A DNA stretch of 56,042 nt, taken from contig NTKR01000002.1 of the NCBI GenBank assembly GCA_002457065.1, forward strand, positions 1 to 56,042, read 5' to 3'. A program made the position numbers and the translations under genes. This stretch comes from an alpha proteobacterium MED-G10 (GTDB lineage Bacteria > Pseudomonadota > Alphaproteobacteria > Methylaequorales > Methylaequoraceae). Under the pieces are notes generated by a model. It did no database searches, was not told where the DNA came from, and worked only from the letters and a program-made list of their open reading frames with translations. Of this stretch, positions 29,439-37,351 are shown piece by piece. How positions within the stretch are numbered: the first letter of the stretch is position 1; each line of letters starts with the position of its first letter.

Positions 29439-30090
29439 TTACAAAGTAAGCGTTACCATAGTTATTTTTAAACTTCGTTATACTCTTGACAAGATACTTC
29501 CTACTTCCATCAATATAAAGTTTAAATTTATTTTTTAAATTCTTTTTTTTTAGTAAGATTAAACATTCCTCCATAAGTGCTTTGTTTTTAATTTGAATAA
29601 TTAATTTTCCAGAGAAGCATTTTCCTAAGATAGATCTTATTTCTTTTTTTGATGATGGAATAAAGAAAAAAAGAGAAGAATTTTTCTCTCTATTTGTTAA
29701 AAAATCACTTTTTTTATTAACCCATTGTGCGATTTCAAGAATTCCTAGTATTTTTATAACATCGATTCTCTTTTTAGAGAAAAAAATGTTTACATTATTT
29801 GTAAAATGAAAATATGGATCCCCCTTTATTAGCAGTCCAATTTTTTTTCTGCCTTTAAATAAATCAAATACTTTTTTAAAGAAAAGGTCATTGTCAAAGT
29901 TAAAATCATTAAATTCTATTATTTTTTTACCATTATTAATTAAAAACTCTCTAAATTCTTTTTTGAAACTTTTTGGAATAATAATTAAATCACACTCTAA
30001 AAGTGTTGAAATTCCTTCAACAGTAGTATCTAGAAAATCAAGATGATTTGAACCAATAATGTAGAATTTTTTGTTATTTTGTGTATACAT
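29425..30090 (-). CDS. Divergent tetrapyrrole (corrin/porphyrin) methylase family protein
   Basis: This 221-residue protein resembles the SAM-dependent tetrapyrrole methylases (SUMT, CobI/CbiL and relatives). The N-terminus FYIIGSNHLDFLDTTVEGISTLLECDLIII matches the usual opening strand and helix, although the GxGPGD motif is changed to GSNHLD. GLLIKGDPYFHF matches the conserved GDP-type SAM loop. These changes make activity uncertain. The match rests on pattern recognition, helped by the CbiX-like gene nearby on the same strand. Confidence 0.5.
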   Translation of the reverse strand: MYTQNNKKFYIIGSNHLDFLDTTVEGISTLLECDLIIIPKSFKKEFREFLINNGKKIIEFNDFNFDNDLFFKKVFDLFKGRKKIGLLIKGDPYFHFTNNVNIFFSKKRIDVIKILGILEIAQWVNKKSDFLTNREKNSSLFFFIPSSKKEIRSILGKCFSGKLIIQIKNKALMEECLILLKKKNLKNKFKLYIDGSRKYLVKSITKFKNNYGNAYFVIECE

Positions 30091-30113
30091 TATTATTTAA
30101 AGATAAACTAAAT

Positions 30114-30686
30114 ATGGCAAAAACAAACTTGAAAATAATATCTGCTTTTATACTTCTTTTTTTTATGAGCAACAATCTAAAAGCGCTTGATGATAGTGAT
30201 GTTTTTTTAAGTGCTGTCTTTTTTACGGCAATCAAAAAATCAAATTATGAAAAGGCATTAAGAATGATAGAAAAGGGTATAGTCCTAAACGAAAAGGATT
30301 CCTCCGGATTAACCCCTCTTGCGTACTCGTTAAAAAATGATGATGAGAAGATGTTCAATCTTTTGATTGATCGCGGAGGAGATATTAATAAAGAAATTCT
30401 TGATGGAACTTCTCATCTTATATTCTATATTTCAAATAAAAGATATAACTTAATTAAGCATATTCTGAAGTCGGGTGCAGATATAGATTTTCAAGATAAA
30501 TTGGGTAGAACTGCTTTAATGAATGCAATAGAGAGATCTAACTTTAATGCAGTGAGTATTTTAATTAGCAAAGATTTTGATCAAGATATTACCGATTATT
30601 CAGGTAAGGATATAATCAGTTACCTTAGAAGCTCAAAAGATACAAGGATAAAGAATTTAATCAATCGTCTGAACCCAGTTAATTAA
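30114..30686 (+). CDS. Exported ankyrin-repeat protein
   Basis: The ATG at 30114 gives 190 residues with an N-terminal signal peptide (NLKIISAFILLFFMSNNLKA). Four to five ankyrin repeats follow, marked by SGLTPLAYSLKNDDEKMFNLLIDRG, GTSHLIFYIS and GRTALMNAIERSNFNAVSILI. It is presumably periplasmic and mediates protein-protein contact; the partner is unknown. It lies between two genes on the opposite strand that look tetrapyrrole-related, and its 3' end overlaps the chelatase gene by 30 bases. Confidence 0.82.
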   Translation: MAKTNLKIISAFILLFFMSNNLKALDDSDVFLSAVFFTAIKKSNYEKALRMIEKGIVLNEKDSSGLTPLAYSLKNDDEKMFNLLIDRGGDINKEILDGTSHLIFYISNKRYNLIKHILKSGADIDFQDKLGRTALMNAIERSNFNAVSILISKDFDQDITDYSGKDIISYLRSSKDTRIKNLINRLNPVN

Positions 30687-31394
30687 TTTATTGACTACCA
30701 AATTATATATTTTTGTTTGGCTCATTAATGGGTCAGCTATTGTGATATCTGATTTAAAAGTATCAGTAAATATTGTCGAACTTTTTTGATATAGGTAACC
30801 TTTGAATAAAAAAAGTGGGTGAAAAAAAATAGAATAATTTTTAACATTATAATCATTCTTAATTCTCTCAATTACATTTCTTTCATCTCCAGAAAAATGA
30901 AAATAAAAACTCTTTATATCTAATTTTTCTGCAAGAAGTTTGGTATATTTTTCAAGATCAGAAATTACGGATTTTTTTTTACTAAAGGATGAGCATGTAA
31001 CTAAAATTAAATTTTTTTTATTAGAAAACATTTCTTTGAAAGTCTGAGATGTCAATGGAAGTATTTCGTCCATCAATGATATTTTCTTTACCAAAACAAT
31101 CTTTTTACTATTTCTCTCACCAAACTTTTTTATTAATAATTTTATATCATTAACAAAATGAATTCCTTCAAATATTAAAAGAGGAAAAATTATAATCTTA
31201 TTGTAGATTTTTATATTTGATTGAATGCTTCTTTCAAGAGAAGGTTCATTCCTTTCTAAATAACAAACGGTTACCTTAAATTTATAATCTTTGTTAATCT
31301 TATTTCTTAGAATTTCTAAGCTCTCTGAATGTGCCGGAGCTCTAGAACCGTGACTACAAAGAAGAATAATACTATCTTTGTTTTTCAGACTCAT
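30657..31394 (-). CDS. CbiX/SirB-type sirohydrochlorin chelatase
   Basis: CbiX-type chelatases insert cobalt or iron into sirohydrochlorin for cobalamin or siroheme. The 245 residues start with CSHGSR (His15), and the second metal-site histidine lies in IFPLLIFEGIHFVNDI (His79), both as in CbiX. The length suggests two related halves, the second less conserved (CSSFSKKKS, FFHPLFLFKGYLYQ). Metal preference cannot be told. It overlaps the SYLF gene by 23 bases. Confidence 0.78.
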   Translation of the reverse strand: MSLKNKDSIILLCSHGSRAPAHSESLEILRNKINKDYKFKVTVCYLERNEPSLERSIQSNIKIYNKIIIFPLLIFEGIHFVNDIKLLIKKFGERNSKKIVLVKKISLMDEILPLTSQTFKEMFSNKKNLILVTCSSFSKKKSVISDLEKYTKLLAEKLDIKSFYFHFSGDERNVIERIKNDYNVKNYSIFFHPLFLFKGYLYQKSSTIFTDTFKSDITIADPLMSQTKIYNLVVNKLINWVQTID

Positions 31395-32073
31395 CGAGAG
31401 TAATATTTTTAATAATTTTTATTAAGCTCTGGATTTCTAATCTGGAATCAGAATTCTTTAAAATGTCATCCGAATCAAAATCTTTTTTATAAAGCTCTCT
31501 ATTTAGATCATTCCTGGGTTGTAGATATGATCCCTCAATAGAACTTCCTAAAAACAATCCAGAATTGTCTGTGAAAGAATAAATATCTGCTAATCTTAGT
31601 GTACTTTCTGCAGAATAACCAACCCCATCTGAAACAACAACTGCATCCACGTCCACACCGAATTTAATTCTTTCTTTTAAAATAGACTTCAAACCTCTGT
31701 TAGTCATTACGGTCATTACAACTTTTCCTGATTTTACACCAAATTGAAGTCCTACACTTAATCCACCAATAGAATAAAAGAAAGGTCCAGAAAATTGATT
31801 TTTATTTTTTCTAATTATAAGCAATCCATTCCCTCCTTTAGCCCCAAAAAAAAATCCACCTTCATAAATATCTGGAAAAATTAAAATTGCTCTAGAGTTT
31901 TTAAGATAATTCTTAAAGTTTTCCATGTCTGTATTTTTATTTAATTTTTTTAATGTCAGTTCGGCAGATTGGATTAGCTGAGCAATGGTTAATTTTTCTT
32001 CATTGTTTGAATGTGTGTAAAATGGCTTAAGTATTAAAACGATTAATAGACAAAATTTAAAAAAAATACTCAT
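31372..32073 (-). CDS. Exported SYLF/YSC84-domain lipid-binding protein
   Basis: This 233-residue protein has a signal peptide (FFKFCLLIVLILKPFYTHS) and a SYLF (YSC84-like) domain. Visible family features are LKNSRAILIFPDIYEGGFFFGAKGGNGLL, the central GLSVGLQFGVKSGKVVMTVM and DVDAVVVSDGVGYSAE. Bacterial members are periplasmic and thought to bind lipids. It starts 56 bases from the divergent DUF2141 gene and is followed by the chelatase with an overlap. Confidence 0.87.
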   Translation of the reverse strand: MSIFFKFCLLIVLILKPFYTHSNNEEKLTIAQLIQSAELTLKKLNKNTDMENFKNYLKNSRAILIFPDIYEGGFFFGAKGGNGLLIIRKNKNQFSGPFFYSIGGLSVGLQFGVKSGKVVMTVMTNRGLKSILKERIKFGVDVDAVVVSDGVGYSAESTLRLADIYSFTDNSGLFLGSSIEGSYLQPRNDLNRELYKKDFDSDDILKNSDSRLEIQSLIKIIKNITLDESEKQR

Positions 32074-32129
32074 TTTAAATACTATAAAATATTTCTACAG
32101 ACATTATACTAGGGAAAAATAAAAAAAAT

Positions 32130-32552
32130 ATGAAAATTAACTTTTATACATTATTTTTCTATTTGTTCTTCTTTTCTAAGACATTCTCTGGAGAATTAGT
32201 AATTAAGATTCTTAATATCGAGGAAAAAATTGGATCTTTACATTTTGCGATATATGATAACCCTAAAAACTTTCCTGAAGAAGAAGGAAAGAAAATAGGG
32301 TTTAAAAAGACAGTTAGCGACATCATTAATGATGAAGTAATTATCAATAATCTTGAAGAGTCAAAATATGCAGTCGCTATTTATCATGACGAAAATGACA
32401 ATAATAGGTTTGATACCATACTTGCAATTCCTCAGGAAAAATTTGGTTTTAGTAACGACGCAAAAGTTTTTTTTGGGCCACCCAGTTTTGATGAGGCTTC
32501 ATTTTTTTTAAAAAAAAACGAAAGATTAAAAATTGAAATTAGTTTAAGGTGA
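32130..32552 (+). CDS. DUF2141 family exported protein
   Basis: This 140-residue protein has a short signal peptide ([21 protein letters not shown]) and the DUF2141 pattern: [32 protein letters not shown] with conserved acidic residues, then EKFGFSNDA and FGPPSFDEA. The acidic loop could bind calcium. No function is proven for the family. Its stop codon is part of the AAGGTGA site for the next gene. Confidence 0.88.
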   Translation: MKINFYTLFFYLFFFSKTFSGELVIKILNIEEKIGSLHFAIYDNPKNFPEEEGKKIGFKKTVSDIINDEVIINNLEESKYAVAIYHDENDNNRFDTILAIPQEKFGFSNDAKVFFGPPSFDEASFFLKKNERLKIEISLR

Positions 32553-32556
32553 CACT

Positions 32557-33507
32557 ATGAAAAAAAGGATATTAGTTACAGGTGGAGCTGGATTCATTGG
32601 CTCACATATTTGTGAGAGACTCTTAAAAAAAGGAAATTATGTTATCTGTTGTGATAACTTTTATACAGGAAATAAAAATAATTTGGATAGAGTGTTGGAC
32701 TATAAAAATTTTGAAATACTAAGACACGATATCACTTTCCCAATATACTTAGAGGTTGACGAAATTTTTAATTTTGCATGTCCTGCTTCACCAGTCTATT
32801 ATCAGAATGATCCTGTACAAACTGTTAAAACATGTGTTCACGGAGCCATTAATATGTTGGGCCTTGCAAAAAGAACAAACTCAAAGATTATGCAAGCATC
32901 CACATCAGAAATTTATGGAGATCCTGAGGTTCATCCCCAAAACGAATCATACAAGGGAGCCGTAAGTATTGATGGGCCAAGAGCATGTTATGATGAGGGT
33001 AAGAGATGTGCGGAGACTATTTTTTGGGATTATAAAAGACAACATAATGTTAATGTCAAGGTGATTAGGATCTTTAATACATATGGCCCGAGAATGCAAA
33101 TAAATGACGGGAGAGTTGTTTCTAACTTTATTGTACAAGCACTTACTAATAAAGATATAACTGTTTATGGTGATGGTTCACAGACTAGATCGTTTTGTTA
33201 TGTTGATGATCTTGTTGATGGAATTTTTCTTATGATGAACAAAGAAAATCTTCCTGGCCCAGTCAACCTGGGGAATCCCTCAGAAATATCTATCAATGAA
33301 CTTGCAAAGGAAATTATTGACCTTGTTGGAAGTAAGTCTAGATTAATAAACAAAGAACTACCAATTGATGATCCAAAGCAGAGATGCCCTAATATCGATG
33401 TAGCAAAAGAAAAGTTGGGTTGGAAACCATCATATAATAGGCAAGAAGGTTTAAAAAAGACAATAAAATATTTTGAAATGATTTTAGAAAAGGAAAAAGA
33501 AAGTTGA
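32557..33507 (+). CDS. UDP-glucuronate decarboxylase (UDP-xylose synthase)
   Basis: This short-chain dehydrogenase/reductase decarboxylates UDP-glucuronate to UDP-xylose, a precursor for surface polysaccharides. The 316 residues have the NAD motif GGAGFIGS, the family marker [17 protein letters not shown], the active-site triad region (STSEIYGDP and YDEGKR with Tyr and Lys), and FNTYGPRM. A good AAGGTGA lies before the ATG. It starts an operon with hldE, so the sugar products probably decorate lipopolysaccharide or another envelope glycan. Confidence 0.9.
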   Translation: MKKRILVTGGAGFIGSHICERLLKKGNYVICCDNFYTGNKNNLDRVLDYKNFEILRHDITFPIYLEVDEIFNFACPASPVYYQNDPVQTVKTCVHGAINMLGLAKRTNSKIMQASTSEIYGDPEVHPQNESYKGAVSIDGPRACYDEGKRCAETIFWDYKRQHNVNVKVIRIFNTYGPRMQINDGRVVSNFIVQALTNKDITVYGDGSQTRSFCYVDDLVDGIFLMMNKENLPGPVNLGNPSEISINELAKEIIDLVGSKSRLINKELPIDDPKQRCPNIDVAKEKLGWKPSYNRQEGLKKTIKYFEMILEKEKES

Positions 33508-34913
33508 CCAAACTCAATACAGTCTTGTGTATTGGTGATGTTATTTTAGATTATTACAGTGAAGGTATAATAGAAAGAATATCGCCTGAAGCTCCTATTC
33601 CTGTCTTAAAACTTTTGAAAAGTGAAAGAATGGTTCTCGGGGGAAGCGGAAATGTTGCTAGAAATATCTGTGAGGCAGGAAGTAAATGTCATTTAATTTC
33701 AGTAGTAGGAGTGGATGAGGATTCTGAACGAATAGCAAAACTTTGTAATCAAGAAAAGAACTTAACATTTGATTTAATCCAGGATAATCAAAGATGCACT
33801 ACTAAGAAGCAAAGATTTGTTTCCGGAAATCAGCAGATTATCAGAGTTGACAGAGAAGAAACAAATACTATTAACCAAAAGATTGAAGCCTCAATTTATA
33901 AAAAAATTGTTAAAAGAATCTTGAAATGTGATGTTGTTGTAATATCAGATTATAATAAAGGTGTTTTAACAAAAAGTTTAACAACAAAAATTATTAGATT
34001 ATCAAAAAAAAATAATAAAATTGTAATTGTTGATCCCAAAAGAGATGATTTAGGCTTTTACAAAAATGCAAATATAATAACTCCAAATCAAAAAGAATTA
34101 TTAGGTGTTGAATCAAAAGAAATTAATCAAAAAACAATCGATCAAGTTTCACTCAAGTTAATAAAAAAGTATGGCTTTGATGCTGTAGTTACTACAAAAA
34201 GTTCTGAGGGGATTTCAGTTGTGAAGAAAAAAAAGAAAAACTTTTGTATACCTTCTAAAGCAAAGGAGGTATTTGACGTCTCTGGTGCAGGTGATACAGT
34301 GGTCGCTTTTATTGCTTCAGGTTTAGCGAGGGGAGATGATTTTGAGAATTCTGTGAAGCTAGCTAATGAGGCTGCTGGAATAGTTGTTGGTAAATTTGGA
34401 ACGGCTGTAGTCAATCGATTAGAAGTAGAGAGCAAAAATGTAAATAATAAGAAAATAGTAGCCCTTGATGATTTAATTTTTCAATTAAAGCAACGAGAGT
34501 CAAAAAAAATTGGTTTTACTAATGGTTGTTTTGATTTGATTCATCAAGGTCACATTGACTATTTAAGAAAAGCAAAGGAGATGTGTGATTTCTTAATAAT
34601 TGGTCTTAACAATGACAACTCTGTTAGAAAATTGAAAGGAAAGACGAGACCAATTTTGAACGAAAGCGAGAGAGCATCTATTTTATCTTGTTTTGAATTT
34701 GTAGATCGGATTGTTCTTTTTAATGAAGATACTCCAATAAAATTAATTAAAAAATTGAGGCCTTATTTTCTTTTTAAAGGAGATGATTATACTTTTAATG
34801 AAGTTGTAGGAAAAGATGAAATAAAAGAATGGAATGGAAAAGTTGTTTTGATTAAATGTACAAAAAATAGATCTACTTCAAGAATTATTGAAAGAATTAA
34901 AAATGGAACTTAG
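33504..34913 (+). CDS. hldE: Bifunctional D-glycero-beta-D-manno-heptose-7-phosphate kinase / heptose-1-phosphate adenylyltransferase
   Basis: HldE carries out two steps toward ADP-heptose for LPS inner core. The 469 residues contain a ribokinase-like domain (about 1-320, with [20 protein letters not shown] and the catalytic [10 protein letters not shown]). A nucleotidyltransferase domain follows (about 335-469, with [18 protein letters not shown] and the closing [15 protein letters not shown]). The start is TTG at 33504, overlapping the preceding stop. Other heptose genes (gmhA, gmhB, hldD) are not in the window. Confidence 0.94.
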   Translation: MTKLNTVLCIGDVILDYYSEGIIERISPEAPIPVLKLLKSERMVLGGSGNVARNICEAGSKCHLISVVGVDEDSERIAKLCNQEKNLTFDLIQDNQRCTTKKQRFVSGNQQIIRVDREETNTINQKIEASIYKKIVKRILKCDVVVISDYNKGVLTKSLTTKIIRLSKKNNKIVIVDPKRDDLGFYKNANIITPNQKELLGVESKEINQKTIDQVSLKLIKKYGFDAVVTTKSSEGISVVKKKKKNFCIPSKAKEVFDVSGAGDTVVAFIASGLARGDDFENSVKLANEAAGIVVGKFGTAVVNRLEVESKNVNNKKIVALDDLIFQLKQRESKKIGFTNGCFDLIHQGHIDYLRKAKEMCDFLIIGLNNDNSVRKLKGKTRPILNESERASILSCFEFVDRIVLFNEDTPIKLIKKLRPYFLFKGDDYTFNEVVGKDEIKEWNGKVVLIKCTKNRSTSRIIERIKNGT

Positions 34914-35658
34914 TGCAGTATTATTTGATGTGGATGGAACAATAGCCGAAACTGAAGAATTTCATCGAAAATCTTTTAATGAGGCCTTTAAGGAGTTTAA
35001 CTTGGATTGGTTTTGGGATGAGGCTATTTATACCGAATTAATAAATGTAGGTGGGGGTAAAGAAAGGATTATGCATCATATTAAAAGAGCATGGCCTGAA
35101 ATGTTAAATTATAAGAATTTATCAAAATATGTTGATTCAATTCACAAAACAAAAAATGAAATTTATGAAGACTATCTTTTAGAATCTAATCTTAAAACCA
35201 GACCAGGAGTAATCAGATTAATTGATGAACTTAAAAAAAAATCAATTAAGATTGCTCTTGTTTCGTCAACATCAGAAATCAATTTAATAAATCTCTTTGA
35301 GATAGGTTTAAAGATTGATTACAAGAAAATTTTTGATGTTGTTGCTCACGGAGATTCTACCCCATCAAAAAAACCATCACCTGAGATTTATGAATGGACA
35401 TTAGAAAAATTGAGATTACCTCCTCAAGGTTGTATTGCAATTGAAGATTCTCCTAGAGGTCTTGAGGCATCAAGAGCAGCGAATATATCTACAGTTGTTA
35501 CACCATCTTTGTTGACAAATAGAGAAGACTTTAAAGGAGCAGCTCTTATAATTTCCCACTTAGGTGAACCCGATAATCCATTCCAAGTTATTTCTGGGGA
35601 GGATTTTGGCCTAAAATATGTGAATACTAAGCTTCTAGAAAAGCTTTTAGACAAATAA
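34903..35658 (+). CDS. CbbY-like HAD-superfamily phosphatase
   Basis: This 251-residue HAD hydrolase has the nucleophile motif FDVDGTIAETEEFHR (Asp9, Asp11), motif II VSSTSE, lysine in SKKPSPEIY and motif IV AIEDSPRG. The segment FKEFNLDWFWDEAIYTELINVGGGKERI is strikingly like CbbY, the xylulose-1,5-bisphosphate phosphatase of Calvin-cycle organisms. Here it follows hldE with an 11-base overlap, so a sugar-phosphate such as heptose-1,7-bisphosphate is an alternative substrate. The ATG at 34903 gives the conserved N-terminus. Confidence 0.85.
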   Translation: MELSAVLFDVDGTIAETEEFHRKSFNEAFKEFNLDWFWDEAIYTELINVGGGKERIMHHIKRAWPEMLNYKNLSKYVDSIHKTKNEIYEDYLLESNLKTRPGVIRLIDELKKKSIKIALVSSTSEINLINLFEIGLKIDYKKIFDVVAHGDSTPSKKPSPEIYEWTLEKLRLPPQGCIAIEDSPRGLEASRAANISTVVTPSLLTNREDFKGAALIISHLGEPDNPFQVISGEDFGLKYVNTKLLEKLLDK

Positions 35659-36051
35659 TATAGAATATACTGCTATCATAAGAATCAATTGTAATACAAA
35701 AATTATAACGCTGAAACGGTGCAGAATATTAAATTTTTTAGTATCTTTTTTATCAGCTGCATTATTTATTTTTATCATTAGGAAAAATTTTGAATACAAA
35801 TACCCTAATGTAATAATAAAAAAAATGAAAGAATAAAAGAGGTGGTTACTTAGAAGTGTAATTGAAATAATTAGACTTAAAACAGCAGCGTAAGAATATA
35901 ATTTGGGGAATAAATTCCTAATAAATAGTCTAGCGTTTTTTTCATCAAGACTTTTAAATGTATTTGGAGCCACAACTGCCGAAAAGAAAACAAGACTTCC
36001 AATTAAAAAGGGAATTAAGAAGGCAGAGCTTTCACTTAGTATTTCAATCAT
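35647..36051 (-). CDS. DUF4149-type four-helix membrane protein
   Basis: The 134 residues form about four hydrophobic helices. The first has the pattern FLIGSLVFFSAVVAPNTFKSL, which resembles DUF4149/TMEM205-like proteins, followed by FIRNLFPKLY between helices one and two. No catalytic motif is visible and no function is known. Its 3' end overlaps the convergent phosphatase gene by 12 bases. Confidence 0.65.
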   Translation of the reverse strand: MIEILSESSAFLIPFLIGSLVFFSAVVAPNTFKSLDEKNARLFIRNLFPKLYSYAAVLSLIISITLLSNHLFYSFIFFIITLGYLYSKFFLMIKINNAADKKDTKKFNILHRFSVIIFVLQLILMIAVYSILFV

Positions 36052-36107
36052 AATATTTTAACTTTTATTATATTTTAAAAAAAAAACAATGGTGGTAAAA
36101 AATAAAT

Positions 36108-36500
36108 ATGAATTTAAAACTTATATTATTAATACCTATTATTGAAATCCTTCTTTTTGTCTTATTTGGAGATTTTTTAGGTTTCTTTGTTGTATTACTT
36201 TTAATTATCACTACAGGTGTAGTTGGTCTTCTTATTTTGAGAAGTAATGTTAGTATTTCAGAAATCAAAGAACTTGCCTCCAACCCAAATGATTGGTTGT
36301 ACAGAAAAGTATCAGGTGTGCTGTTATTAATTCCTGGTTTTTTTACTGATATCTTAGCACTGGTAATGTTAGTAAAAGGTTTGCGAAACATAGTATGGAA
36401 ATTTCTGATATCGCAGAAATCTAGACAAAAGGAAGAAAGGAAAGATGAAAAGGACAAAGTCATTGAAGCAGAATACAGAGATTTAGATGAGGATAGATGA
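36108..36500 (+). CDS. fxsA: FxsA family membrane protein
   Basis: FxsA is a small cytoplasmic-membrane protein known in E. coli for suppressing F-plasmid exclusion of phage T7; its normal role is unclear. The 130 residues show IPIIEILLFVLFGDFLG, TTGVVGLLILRSN and LLLIPGFFTDILALVML, the family's three conserved blocks, then a charged cytoplasmic tail. It opens a run of overlapping genes that leads to the NDH-2. Confidence 0.85.
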   Translation: MNLKLILLIPIIEILLFVLFGDFLGFFVVLLLIITTGVVGLLILRSNVSISEIKELASNPNDWLYRKVSGVLLLIPGFFTDILALVMLVKGLRNIVWKFLISQKSRQKEERKDEKDKVIEAEYRDLDEDR

Positions 36501-36768
36501 TACAACTTTTGAATTAATAATAATAGGTAGGGTTCAAGGGGTTGGTTATAGAGCCTGGGCAAAAAAAAATGCTAAAAACTTAGATATTCTCGGATGGGTA
36601 AAGAATGCTAAGGATAAGTCTGTATTGATAGAAATATCAGGTAATAGAAAAAACATTAAACTTTTTATTTCAAAATGCTATAAAGGTACTGTGTTCTCTA
36701 GAGTTGATGAAATCATTTCCACAGAAAAATCATTCAAGAAGTTTACAGATTTTGAAATAAGATATTGA
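36487..36768 (+). CDS. acyP: Acylphosphatase
   Basis: Acylphosphatase hydrolyses acyl-phosphates such as carbamoyl phosphate. The 93-residue protein has the signature VQGVGYRAWA with the phosphate-binding arginine, and GWVKNAKD with the catalytic asparagine. The residue before that Asn is Lys where Arg is usual. It overlaps fxsA by 14 bases, and its TGA overlaps the next ATG, so the genes are coupled. Confidence 0.92.
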   Translation: MRIDDTTFELIIIGRVQGVGYRAWAKKNAKNLDILGWVKNAKDKSVLIEISGNRKNIKLFISKCYKGTVFSRVDEIISTEKSFKKFTDFEIRY

Positions 36769-37346
36769 TGAAATTTTTTTTTTTAAGACATACTTCCTTA
36801 GATGTTGGACCAGATGTTTTTTATGGTCAAACGAATTTAGACGTTTCATCAACTTTTGAAAGTGAACTTAATCTCATTAAAAAAAAAATTAGTAAAGATC
36901 TGCAAAATATAGAAGAATTTAAAGTGTATTCTAGCCCACTGAAAAGGTGTCTTAAGTTAGCAAAAAGAATTTCAGATGAAGTTGAAACTGATTCTAGAAT
37001 AAAAGAGTTGAATTTAGGTAATTGGGAAATGAAACCTAAAAGTCAAATTCCTAAAGACCTAGTTACAAAGTGGGAAAAAGATATTATGAATTTTCAGATC
37101 CCCGGTGGTGAGACTAATGCAGAATTTTTAAGTAGATTAAAGGAATTCATTGACGAATTGATTTCAAAAAAGTCAGATGTTTTGATTGTCGCGCATGCTG
37201 GTTCAATAAACGGGATGATTGCTAATCTTACAGGAGAGAGGTTTGATAAGCTTCTAAAAAACTATTGGGAAAAAATTGGTTATGGATCATTATCATTAAT
37301 CGAGGGTAAGAGTTCAAGTTTTAAAATTAAATTTATTGGTAAATAG
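36768..37346 (+). CDS. Histidine phosphatase family protein, CobC-like
   Basis: This 192-residue phosphatase has LRHTS in place of the usual LRHGE, with the catalytic His kept, then DVFYGQTNLDV, SSPLKRCLKLA, an acidic ELNLGNWE motif and the second His in VAHAGSI. The RHT and YGQ pattern resembles alpha-ribazole phosphatases (CobC), but no full cobalamin pathway is visible here. A general phosphoglycerate mutase-like phosphatase is equally possible. The start ATG overlaps the acyP stop. Confidence 0.8.
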   Translation: MKFFFLRHTSLDVGPDVFYGQTNLDVSSTFESELNLIKKKISKDLQNIEEFKVYSSPLKRCLKLAKRISDEVETDSRIKELNLGNWEMKPKSQIPKDLVTKWEKDIMNFQIPGGETNAEFLSRLKEFIDELISKKSDVLIVAHAGSINGMIANLTGERFDKLLKNYWEKIGYGSLSLIEGKSSSFKIKFIGK

Positions 37347-37351
37347 GGATA

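Noticed and set aside
36768-37346. Full cobalamin pathway inferred from the CobC-like phosphatase and CbiX
   Set aside because: Neither protein is diagnostic alone, and no corrin-ring or nucleotide-loop gene is found in the window.
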